64,000 bases of DNA from Lysobacter capsici (GTDB taxonomy: Bacteria; Pseudomonadota; Gammaproteobacteria; Xanthomonadales; Xanthomonadaceae). Below the pieces are notes generated by a model that saw nothing but the letters and a program-made list of their open reading frames with translations, ran no database searches and had not been told where the DNA came from. This document shows, piece after piece, positions 17,201 to 25,182 of the stretch (the first letter of the stretch is position 1; the number at the start of each line of letters is the position of its first letter). Both the position numbers and the translations under genes were made by a program. The DNA lies in contig NZ_CP076103.1 of NCBI RefSeq assembly GCF_018732085.1, forward strand, positions 4,340,001 through 4,404,000, given 5' to 3'.

Positions 17201-18670
17201 TTACGACGCGCGTCGGGTCTTCTTGGCGTCGTCCGAGCGCAGTTGCTGGATGCGCTCGAAATAGCCCGGTTCCACCCCGGTGACGTACTCGCCGTTGAAG
17301 CACGACGAATCGAAGTGATCGATGCGGTGCTTCGGTCCGGACACCGCCTGTTCCAGCGCGTCGAGGTCCTGGTAGATCAGCCAGTCGCAGCCCAGCAGGG
17401 TCTGCACTTCGTCGTCGCTGCGGCCGTGCGCGACCAGTTCGTCGGTCGACGGCATGTCGATGCCGTAGATGTTCGGGAAGCGCACCGGCGGCGCGGCCGA
17501 GGCCAGGTAGACCTTGCGCGCGCCGGCATCGCGCGCCATCTGCACGATCTGGCGCGAGGTGGTGCCGCGCACGATCGAATCGTCGACCAGCAGCACGACC
17601 CGGTTGCGGAATTCCAGCGGAATCGGATTGAGCTTGCGCCGCACCGATTTCGCCCGCTCGCCTTGCCCGGGCATGATGAAGGTGCGGCCGACGTAACGGT
17701 TCTTGATGAAGCCCTCGCGATACTTCACGCCCAGGGTGTTGGCGATTTCCAGCGCGGAGTCGCGCGAGGTGTCGGGGATCGGGATCACCACGTCGATGTC
17801 GTGGTCCGGACGCAGGCGCTGGATCTTCTCGCCCAGGGTCTGGCCCATGCGCATGCGCGCCTTGTGCACCGACACGTCGTCCATCATCGAGTCGGGACGG
17901 GCGAAGTAGACGTATTCGAAAATGCACGGCGCGTGCTGGCGCGGCTGCGCGCACTGGCGCGAGAACAGTTCGCCGCGCGCGTTGATCACGATGCCCTCGC
18001 CCGGACGCACGTCGCGCAGGCGCTCGAAACCCAGCAGGTCCAGCGCCACCGATTCGGACGCGATCGCGTATTCGTCCTGGCCGCCGGTGTTGCGCTTGCC
18101 CAGCACCAGCGGACGAATGCCGTGCGGGTCGCGGAACGCGACCAGGCCCAGGCCGAGCACGGTGGCGACCACCGCATAGCCGCCGATGCAGCGACGATTC
18201 ACGCCCTCGATCGCGCCGAACGCGGCCTCGGGGGTGAGCACGCGCTGGCGGTCGAGCTCGTGCGCGAACACGTTCAACAGCACTTCCGAATCCGATTCGG
18301 TGTTGACGTTGCGACGGTCCTGTTCGAACACCTCGCGCCGCAGCATGTCGGTGTTGATCAGGTTGCCGTTGTGGGCCAGGGCGATGCCGAACGGCGAGTT
18401 GACGTAGAACGGCTGCGCTTCGTCGGAGCCTTCGCTGCCGGCGGTCGGGTAGCGGCAATGGCCGATGCCGACCCGGCCTTCGAGCAGGCGCATGGCCTTT
18501 TCGTCGAACACGTCGCTGACCAGGCCGTTGCCTTTATGCACGCGCAGACGCGCGCCGTCGGCGGTGGCGATGCCGGCCGCGTCCTGGCCGCGGTGCTGCA
18601 GCACCGTAAGACCGTCGTAGAGCTGAGCGGCGACATCCGTGTTGCCGACGATACCGAGAATGCCGCACAT
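17201..18670 (-). CDS. purF: Amidophosphoribosyltransferase
   Basis: A 489-aa enzyme for the first committed step of purine synthesis: PRPP plus glutamine gives 5-phosphoribosylamine. ATG 18670 puts Cys at position 2 (MCGILGIVG), the N-terminal nucleophile of the glutaminase domain after Met removal. The PRPP-binding loop appears as VVLLVDDSIVRGTTSRQIV near residue 360. The glutaminase domain shows 'GIGHCRYPTAGS' and 'HNGNLIN'. The upstream frame to 18814 is not conserved. purF follows cvpA on the same strand, as in many proteobacteria. Confidence 0.97.
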   Translation of the reverse strand: MCGILGIVGNTDVAAQLYDGLTVLQHRGQDAAGIATADGARLRVHKGNGLVSDVFDEKAMRLLEGRVGIGHCRYPTAGSEGSDEAQPFYVNSPFGIALAHNGNLINTDMLRREVFEQDRRNVNTESDSEVLLNVFAHELDRQRVLTPEAAFGAIEGVNRRCIGGYAVVATVLGLGLVAFRDPHGIRPLVLGKRNTGGQDEYAIASESVALDLLGFERLRDVRPGEGIVINARGELFSRQCAQPRQHAPCIFEYVYFARPDSMMDDVSVHKARMRMGQTLGEKIQRLRPDHDIDVVIPIPDTSRDSALEIANTLGVKYREGFIKNRYVGRTFIMPGQGERAKSVRRKLNPIPLEFRNRVVLLVDDSIVRGTTSRQIVQMARDAGARKVYLASAAPPVRFPNIYGIDMPSTDELVAHGRSDDEVQTLLGCDWLIYQDLDALEQAVSGPKHRIDHFDSSCFNGEYVTGVEPGYFERIQQLRSDDAKKTRRAS

Positions 18671-18862
18671 AGCGCTTGAATCCTGCTGAGATGTCGATGA
18701 TGCGTGGCGCGACCGAAGAACTGCCGTGGACGGCGCGCGTTGCGGAACGAGTTGTGAAGCCCGGTTGCGAACAACGGTTACTGCGAAATGCGGGCGACGG
18801 GGAGCGATACCCACCCCTCGCCGAGTTGCGTTACGTCCGCCGTCCGTGGCCGCTGGCGTGGC

Positions 18863-19753
18863 TCAATTCACGCGTTTGTCGTCTTGCTGGTTGTGTGGGT
18901 CGACCCGGGCCGGATCGCCCTGGGTGCGGTTCGCCGCGCCCTGGCCGCCGGCGCCGCGCGGCAACAGGTCGCGCATCGCGCCGGGCAGCAGGTCCTGCAA
19001 GCCGCCGGAGGCTTGTTCTTCCGGCAGTGGCTGCGGCAGCGCGATGTCGCGCAGTCCACCGCTGCCGTTGTTGTTATTGATGTTGCCGTTGTTGTTGCCC
19101 TGGTTGGCGCCGCCGAGCCCGGCCGGGATCAGGTCGGCCAGTCCACCGCCGCCACCGCCGAAGCCGCCCATGCCGCCGGGAATCCCCTGCGGCACCTGCT
19201 GTTTCAGATTCTTCTCCAGGCTCTTCGCCTCGGACTGCACGGTCGCCTGCAACGAGGTGCCGCGCCCTTCCAGATCGACCTTGCGCGCCATCGCGTCCGG
19301 CAGGCCGCTGCGCATCAGCTTGGCGCCCGGCATCAGCAGCGCGGCGAGGCTGGATTCGCGCCAGGCGCGTTCGCGCGGCAGCGTGGTCATGCCCAAGGTC
19401 ACCAGCAAGGCGCAGGCGAAGATCAGGCCGCGGATCGTGCCCAGGCCCAGGCCCATCAGCCGGTCCATCTCCGACAGGCCGTAGGAATGCGCGATCCGGC
19501 GGATCACCAGGCCGATCAGCCCCACCGTGATCCAGATCGCCACGAACGCCAGCGCATAGCCGCCCATGTACGAGGCCCAGCCCATCTGGCCGTCGCCGAG
19601 GCTGCGGCCGACTTCGCCGCCGAACAGGAACGCGCCGACGCCCGCCAGCAGCCACGCCGCCAGCGACACCGCCACGCCGATCAGGCCGCGCGCCATGCCC
19701 AGGATCGCCGACAGACCGACGATCAACAACAAACCCCAATCCAATGCCGTCAT
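18863..19753 (-). CDS. cvpA: CvpA family membrane protein with long Gly/Asn-rich tail
   Basis: A 296-aa inner-membrane protein. Four hydrophobic segments occupy the first ~130 residues (starting DWGLLLIVGLSAILGMARGL), matching the CvpA family linked to colicin V export, purF expression and envelope stress. Usual family length is 160-200; here ~130 extra residues follow. They include a helical KSLEKNLKQQ segment, a GMGGFGGGGGG stretch, an Asn-rich run (NQGNNNGNINNNNGSG) and a charged, Gln-rich end. The neighbours purF and the SPOR protein are the classical context. Confidence 0.88.
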   Translation of the reverse strand: MTALDWGLLLIVGLSAILGMARGLIGVAVSLAAWLLAGVGAFLFGGEVGRSLGDGQMGWASYMGGYALAFVAIWITVGLIGLVIRRIAHSYGLSEMDRLMGLGLGTIRGLIFACALLVTLGMTTLPRERAWRESSLAALLMPGAKLMRSGLPDAMARKVDLEGRGTSLQATVQSEAKSLEKNLKQQVPQGIPGGMGGFGGGGGGLADLIPAGLGGANQGNNNGNINNNNGSGGLRDIALPQPLPEEQASGGLQDLLPGAMRDLLPRGAGGQGAANRTQGDPARVDPHNQQDDKRVN

Positions 19754-19827
19754 AGCGTGCCGCTCCTTAGTGTTTCCGCTCGCGGCTCACCGCCGCGACC
19801 GCCCTGGCTGCCCGCCGCGACCGTCGA

Positions 19828-20922
19828 TCACGGATGCGGCTTGACCAGGGCATCGGCGACCCCGAGTTTGCTCGCGACCTGGGCCTTGAGCTTGTCGGCG
19901 TCGGCACGGTTGACCACCGGACCGATACGCACGCGGTTGAGCGTGCCCTTGTCGGTGCGGACCTGTTCGACGAAAGCGCTGAATCCGGCGGCGCGCGCGC
20001 GGTCGCGCAGCTTGTTGGCTTCTTCGGCGTTGCCGAAGGCGCCCAGTTGCACGGCGAAACCGGTGGCTGCGGCCGCGGGCTTGGCCGGCTCGACGGGCTT
20101 GGGCGCGGCCGGCTTGGTTTCGGCCGGTTTGGCGGCGACCGGCTTGGTCTCGGGCTTGATCGGTTCGGCCGGCTTGGTCGGTTTGACCTCGGCGGGCTTG
20201 GCCGCGACCGGCTTGGCCGGTTCGGGCTTGACCGGCGTCGGCGGCAACGGCGTCGGCTTGGCCGGCTTGGTTTCGGCCAGCGGCTGCGGCGCGCTGACCG
20301 CCGGCTTGGACGCGGCCGCGGGCGTGCTCAGCGCCGGATCGGCGGCGTCGGCGTTCAGGACCACGACCTTGGCGCCGATGTCGTTGCGGACCTTCGCCGA
20401 ACTCAGGCGCGCGGACTCGGCGTCGGCCTGGGTCGCGAACGGCCCGATCCGCACCCGGTACACGGTGCGGCCGGCGGCGCTGGCGACGGTTTCCTGATAA
20501 CCCGGCAGACGCGCGGCCTGCAATGCCGCGATCACCCGGTCGGCGTCGCCGGCACTGGCGTAGCTGCCGAAGCTGACCGCGTAATCACCGCCGGCGGTGG
20601 CCGCCGGCAGCATGCCCTTGTTGCCGGCCGCGGTGTCCACGGTCGGCAGGGTCTGGCCGTCGCCGCCGGGCGCAGGCTCGGTCGCGGGCGCGGGATGGTC
20701 CATGCCGACCACGCCGCCCTGGGGCGCATCGCCCGGGGTGATCAGCGGCAGTTCGCGGGTTTCGATGTCGCCGCTGCCTTGCGGCTGGTCGGGCAAGGTC
20801 AACGGCACGTCGGAGGCGCCGCTTGCGGGCGCCGGCCCCTTGATCAGCATGGGCAGAAAGATCACCGCCAGCGCGACCAACACCATCGCACCGATCAATC
20901 GCTGTTTCAGGGCAGGTTCCAT
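19828..20922 (-). CDS. SPOR-domain cell-division/peptidoglycan-binding membrane protein, DedD-like
   Basis: A 364-aa bitopic protein. One TM helix lies at residues 8-25 (LIGAMVLVALAVIFLPMLIKG). The periplasmic part has two SPOR-like regions: about 113-180 (YAVSFGSYASAGDADRVIAAL) and 288-360 (FAVQLGAFGNAEEANKLRDRA). They are separated by a Pro/Lys/Ala-rich linker of KPAETKPA-type repeats (about 205-285). SPOR domains bind denuded glycan strands at the septum. A single C-terminal SPOR is the norm for DedD, so two is notable. The gene sits between folC and cvpA, the conserved order for dedD. Confidence 0.9.
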   Translation of the reverse strand: MEPALKQRLIGAMVLVALAVIFLPMLIKGPAPASGASDVPLTLPDQPQGSGDIETRELPLITPGDAPQGGVVGMDHPAPATEPAPGGDGQTLPTVDTAAGNKGMLPAATAGGDYAVSFGSYASAGDADRVIAALQAARLPGYQETVASAAGRTVYRVRIGPFATQADAESARLSSAKVRNDIGAKVVVLNADAADPALSTPAAASKPAVSAPQPLAETKPAKPTPLPPTPVKPEPAKPVAAKPAEVKPTKPAEPIKPETKPVAAKPAETKPAAPKPVEPAKPAAAATGFAVQLGAFGNAEEANKLRDRARAAGFSAFVEQVRTDKGTLNRVRIGPVVNRADADKLKAQVASKLGVADALVKPHP

Positions 20923-21077
20923 CGCTACTCGATCACTCGCAAGGCCGGATGCCGGCGCGAATTATACCCCCGAGCGGGCATCGGTCCGGTGTACATGGCC
21001 GGGTCGGAGCGTTGTATTCAGGATAACCGGGCGTGTTGGGGTGCCGTTTTTCACGGCGATGCAATGCCACGGCGGCC

Positions 21078-21252
21078 CCCTGTAGGAGCGGCGCGAGCCG
21101 CGACCAACCCAAGCCACGCACGCAAGCGTCCCGTCCGAAGCCAGCTCGCTCCGGGCATTGGGAGCGAAAGCGTTCCGGCCATTACCGCTTCGGTGGGTTG
21201 CGTGGTATTCGGCCTCTTCGGTTGGTCGCGGCTCGCGCCGCTCCTGCAGGGA
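21078..21252. repeat. ~175-bp inverted repeat, 'CTGTAGGAGCGGCGCGAGCC' family
   Basis: Left arm 21078-21111 (CCTGTAGGAGCGGCGCGAGC CGCGACCAACC) and right arm 21220-21252 are inverted. The 358-base folC-SPOR gap holds this hairpin and no gene. The same arms occur in the giant elements near 24.4 and 47.1 kb. It lies inside an otherwise ordered gene cluster. Confidence 0.85.
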
Positions 21253-21280
21253 CCGTCGCGGTTTCGTAAGGCGCCGGGGC

Positions 21281-22549
21281 TCAGTGCGCCCCCAACCACG
21301 CCAGCGCCGCCGCCGCGGTGTGGAACGAGCCGAACACCAAAATCCGATCGCCCTCGCCCGCCTGCGCCCGCGCCGCCTGCAGCGCCGTGGCGACGTCGGC
21401 ATGCCGCTGGCCCTCGCCCGCCGCGCTGCCGTGCAGCCGCAGGGCGAACGCGTCCACGCCGATCCCGCGCGGGCCACTGTCGGTCAGTCCGGCCAGATAC
21501 CAGTCGTCGACCTGCTCCGCCAGCGCCTCGACCACGCCGACCACGTCCTTGTCGCCGAGCGCGGCGAACACCGCCCGCACCCGCCCGGCCGCCGGCGCGG
21601 CCCGCAACCACGCCGCCAGTTCGCGCGCGGCCTGCGGGTTGTGGCCGACATCGACCACGATCTCGACCCCGTCGCGTTCGAAGCGCTGCAACCGCCCCGG
21701 CACCCGCGCGGCGGCGACACCCTCGGCGAACTGCAAGCGGGTCGGCGACGGCCGCAGCGCCCGCAACGCGGCGATCGCGACCGCGGCATTGCGCCGCTGC
21801 GCCGGCGCGGCCAAGGCCGGCGCCGGCAATTCGACCCGATAGCCGACCTCGCGCCAGCGCCAGTGATCGGTTCCCGACATCGATTCGAAGAAGAAATCGC
21901 AGCCCGCGCGCACCGCCGAGGCGCCGATCGCATAAGCGTGGCCGAGCACGCTCGACGGCGGATCGTCGTCGCCGAGCACCAGCGGCTTCCAGGCGCGCGC
22001 GATCCCGGCCTTTTCGAAACCGATCGCCTCGCGGTCGTCGCCCAGGTAGTCCTGATGGTCCAGATCGACCGTGGTGATCACCGCCACGTCCGGATCGACG
22101 AGGTTGGTCGCGTCCAGGCGCCCGCCCAGGCCGACCTCCAGGATCGCCAGATCCAGCTTCGCCCGCTCGAACAGCCACAACGCCGCCAGGGTGCCGTATT
22201 CGAAATAGGTCAGCACGACCTCGCCGCGCGCGGCCTCGATTGCCTCGAACGCGGCGACGATGTCGGCATCGTCCGCGTCGCGCCCGTCGATGCGGATGCG
22301 CTCGTTGTAGGCCAGCAGATGCGGCGAGGTGTAGGCGCCGACGCGGCGGCCCGCGGCGCGCGCGATCGCCTCGATGAAGGCCACCGTCGAGCCCTTGCCG
22401 TTGGTGCCGCCGACGGTGATCACCTTCTTGCCCGGGCGCTTGAGGCCCAGGCGCTGATGGACGTCGCGAATGCGCTCGAGCCCCATGTCGATGGACTTGG
22501 GGTGGATGCGTTCGATGTGGGAGAGCCAGTCGGCGAGAGTGCGTTGCAT
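21281..22549 (-). CDS. folC: Bifunctional dihydrofolate synthase / folylpolyglutamate synthase
   Basis: A 422-aa Mur-ligase-fold ATP-dependent ligase that adds glutamate to dihydropteroate and to folates. The P-loop VGGTNGKGSTVAFIEAI lies near residues 46-62. 'RIDGRDADDADIV' is the omega-loop region. 'LAILEVGLGGRLDATNLVDPDVAVITTVDLDHQDYLG' is the central Mur-type motif. The C-terminal domain begins near residue 290. Length is normal (about 420). The next genes on the strand are the SPOR protein, cvpA and purF. Confidence 0.95.
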   Translation of the reverse strand: MQRTLADWLSHIERIHPKSIDMGLERIRDVHQRLGLKRPGKKVITVGGTNGKGSTVAFIEAIARAAGRRVGAYTSPHLLAYNERIRIDGRDADDADIVAAFEAIEAARGEVVLTYFEYGTLAALWLFERAKLDLAILEVGLGGRLDATNLVDPDVAVITTVDLDHQDYLGDDREAIGFEKAGIARAWKPLVLGDDDPPSSVLGHAYAIGASAVRAGCDFFFESMSGTDHWRWREVGYRVELPAPALAAPAQRRNAAVAIAALRALRPSPTRLQFAEGVAAARVPGRLQRFERDGVEIVVDVGHNPQAARELAAWLRAAPAAGRVRAVFAALGDKDVVGVVEALAEQVDDWYLAGLTDSGPRGIGVDAFALRLHGSAAGEGQRHADVATALQAARAQAGEGDRILVFGSFHTAAAALAWLGAH

Positions 22550-22618
22550 GCTGCGAATTCTCGCAGAGAACTCGCGAATTCGCCGGCCCGGTCGAGCGGC
22601 CGGCGTCGCATCGATCGC

Positions 22619-23563
22619 TCAGCGGCGCCGCCACGCCGGCCGCGCCGCCGGATCGGTGGGCGTTTTCGCATCGTTCGGGACCAGCCGCGAGGGGCCGAGC
22701 GGACGCCGCGACGGCGTGCGCTGCGGCGGCAACGGAGGCTCCGCCGACAATTGCTTCGGGAACGGCTCGCCCGCGCGCTGACGCGGCCAGTCGCGCACCA
22801 TCTTGTCCAGCTTCGCGCAGGCCGCGGGCTTCGCCGCGCCGCACAGCACGCGGCTGGCGTAGAAGGATTTCTTGCCGTCGCTGACCAGGCGCTGGCGGAT
22901 CAGCGAGGGCGCGGCCGGATGGCCGTCTTCGATCAGCAGCCACTGGAACGCGCCGCGATCGTTGCTGACGCGCAGCGCCGGCCAGCCCAGTTCGCCGCCG
23001 GGCACCTCGTGGCCTTCGCGGCGCGCCTTGAGCATCAGTTCGGTCGCGCTGCCCTCGTCCATCGGCAAGGCGTCGGGCACAAAACCGTCGAGGCTGCCGT
23101 CGCCGGCGGCGGCCACTTCGGCCACCTGGGTCAAGGGCCAGACCACATCCCACTGGGCCTGCGCGCGGGCGTGGTAGTCGGCCATCTGCTGCGGCGTGGG
23201 CCGGGCGAAGTCGACCGGCACCCGCACCCGCGACGGCACCGCGACGCCATCGCGATACTGCGGACTCAAGCGCCAGTCTTTCGCGCTATCGACCGCGGCG
23301 TAGTCCATCGCTTCGTAACCCGAATCGGTCTCGATCCAGACCTGATCGACCAGGCCGCAGCGGTCGATATCCAGCACCAGGGTCACCCTGCCGGCGGCGC
23401 CGTAGATATCCATCGGATACGTCGGCGTCGGCCGCGACGGCGCGCCGGCGGGACAGCCGTCCGGCATCGGCGCACCGCCGCCGGGAGCGATCGATTGCGC
23501 CGCGACCGGCGCGGCGATCAGCGCGGCCAGCAGGGCCGCGTATCTGGTTGCGAATTTCGACAC
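22619..23563 (-). CDS. Secreted protein with TonB-C-like domain
   Basis: A 314-aa protein from a GTG start at 23563, chosen because GGGGGAG precedes it closely and the signal peptide follows at once (SKFATRYAALLAALIAAPVAA/Q). An ATG at 23614 would bury the signal peptide. Residues ~35-115 match a TonB C-terminal-like fold: 'PTPTYPMDIYGAAGRVTLVL', 'LDIDRCGLVDQV' and 'WRLSPQYRDGV'. The remaining ~200 residues are unassigned, with four Cys and a Pro/Arg-rich tail. There is no N-terminal membrane anchor, so it is not a classical energy transducer. The 69-base gap to folC allows co-transcription. Confidence 0.75.
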   Translation of the reverse strand: MSKFATRYAALLAALIAAPVAAQSIAPGGGAPMPDGCPAGAPSRPTPTYPMDIYGAAGRVTLVLDIDRCGLVDQVWIETDSGYEAMDYAAVDSAKDWRLSPQYRDGVAVPSRVRVPVDFARPTPQQMADYHARAQAQWDVVWPLTQVAEVAAAGDGSLDGFVPDALPMDEGSATELMLKARREGHEVPGGELGWPALRVSNDRGAFQWLLIEDGHPAAPSLIRQRLVSDGKKSFYASRVLCGAAKPAACAKLDKMVRDWPRQRAGEPFPKQLSAEPPLPPQRTPSRRPLGPSRLVPNDAKTPTDPAARPAWRRR

Positions 23564-23779
23564 CGTTCTCCCCCGTTCCGGCGCCGCGTCCTGCGGCGGG
23601 GCGTATTGCATCACAAGCGCGGCGGCGTGGGGTGTGGATGAGCCATCGGCGGGGTGCGGCGCAAGGCAGCGCTCCCTGGCTTGGATCGCATTGGGACGAT
23701 TAAAAAAGGAAGGCGCTCCCGATCAATCGCCGACTGCGCCCCGATGCAGTTGAGGCTCGGCCTTGGACTGACTTTGCCT

Positions 23780-24475
23780 TTAATCCGAAGTCGCGCAGTC
23801 CATCCAGCGCTGCGACGCCTGCACTCGCGAGAACAACAGCACACCCGGAGGGCGGCGCACAGGGATGTGCGCCGTGCGCCACCGAGACAGGATGTCTCGT
23901 GTGGCGCATGCCTGCGAAAGCTCCGCACGCGCGGGCCCTTGATCCACAAAAAAGCGTTTTTCTTTGGTTACCTTTCTTTTGTCGCTTTTGACAAAAGAAA
24001 GTAACTCGGCCGCTTGCGGACGAAAGCTGTTGATCTTGTCTTTGGCTTCAAAGGCTCTAGAGCTTTGAAGCTTTTAGAGCTGCAAGCAGGATCAAAAGTT
24101 TCCGCCACTAAAGCGGCGGGTCACTTTCTTTTGTCAAAAGCGACAAAAGAAAGGTAACCAAAGAAAAACGCTTTTCTTTGAATCAAGTGCCCGCAAGTGC
24201 GGGGCTTGCGCGGGCACGCGCCACACGGGACTTCCATGTCCCGGTGGCGCGCGACGCGCATCCATGCGCGTCGCCCTCCGGGTGTGCGTTTGCTAACGCG
24301 AGTCAGGGGCTTCGCAGCGCTGGATGAACTGCAAGACTTCAGGCGCAAGCCACATGGCCTCCCTGTAGGAGCGGCGCAAGCCGCGACCGCGAAAACACAA
24401 CTACGGCGCAGGTTGCGATGTTGTCGTCATGCCGCGGTCGCGGCTCGCGCCGCTCCTACACGGCTGCGATGTCGC
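23780..24475. repeat. Giant palindromic element A (~700 bp)
   Basis: Arms around 23860-24000 and 24121-24310 are near-perfect inverted copies: TTTCTTTGGTTACCTTTCTT / AAGAAAGGTAACCAAAGAAA, CACCCGGAGGGCGGCG / CGCCCTCCGGGTGTGC. The centre (about 24005-24120) has CTGCAAGCAGGATCAAAAG and CACTAAAGCGGCGGGTCACT. The right end (24360-24470) carries the CTGTAGGAGCGGCGC hairpin. Short open frames in it (ending FGYLSFVAFDKRK) are probably not genes. A second copy lies at 46436-47187. Confidence 0.88.
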
Positions 24476-24535
24476 TACGTCGCCTCGTGCTTCAACGACG
24501 GCGCACGACAACCCATCCATGCGCGTCGCCGCCGG

Positions 24536-25180
24536 CTACAACGCCCGATGCACCGCCTCCCCGAACAACGCCGTGTGATGACTGCAGTCGTTGAGCCGCA
24601 CCACCTCGAGATGATCCACATCGTCACCCTCGAGCAGATTCAACGTCGTCGGCGCCTGCCGGAACGTCCACAACTTCGACAGCGGAATACCGAGCACCTT
24701 GCACAGCAACACCCGGTTGACCGCATCGTGCGCGACCACCAGCAAGGTGTCGTCGTCGCGCAGGCCCTCGCAGGCGCGCGCGAACGCCGGCCAGGCGCGG
24801 TCGAGCACATGCACGATCGATTCGCCGCCGGGCATCAGCACTTCATGCGGCGTGTCGCGCCACGCGCGCAGGCGGTCGCCGTCGCGCTCGCGGATTTCGC
24901 TGGCGAGCAGGCCTTCCCAGGTGCCGTGGGCGATTTCCATCAGGCCCGGATCGAGCTTGAGCATCGAGGCGCGCTCCTCGCCGAGCGCGAGCTGCGCGGT
25001 GTAGCGCGCGCGCGACAGCGGCGAGGCCACCGCGCGGGTGATCGACACCTCGCGCAGGCGCGCGCCGAGCGCGCGCGCCTGGGATTCGCCGACCGGCGAC
25101 AGCGCGATGTCTTCCTGGCCCTGGTAGCGGCCTTCGGCATTCCACGGGGTTTCGCCGTGGCGGGCTAGCAAGATGCGCAT
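24536..25180 (-). CDS. Histidine phosphatase (phosphoglycerate-mutase-like), possible phosphoserine phosphatase
   Basis: A 214-aa enzyme of the histidine phosphatase superfamily. The catalytic His is in LLARHGETPWN (RHGE, residues 7-10); the acid is in LMEIAHGTWEGL; the second His is in VVAHDAVNRVLL. It has the length of cofactor-dependent mutase-like phosphatases (about 200-215). ATG 25180 lies just 2 bases after the serA stop, indicating translational coupling. The serine pathway needs a phosphoserine phosphatase, and metal-independent phosphoserine phosphatases of this superfamily exist. That function is an inference here; a generic phosphatase is the alternative. Confidence 0.85.
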   Translation of the reverse strand: MRILLARHGETPWNAEGRYQGQEDIALSPVGESQARALGARLREVSITRAVASPLSRARYTAQLALGEERASMLKLDPGLMEIAHGTWEGLLASEIRERDGDRLRAWRDTPHEVLMPGGESIVHVLDRAWPAFARACEGLRDDDTLLVVAHDAVNRVLLCKVLGIPLSKLWTFRQAPTTLNLLEGDDVDHLEVVRLNDCSHHTALFGEAVHRAL

Positions 25181-25182
25181 GC

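Noticed and set aside
23860..24348. Small frames ending FGYLSFVAFDKRK in element A
   Set aside because: They appear on both strands because the DNA is palindromic, and recur in element B. They are structural repeats, not genes.
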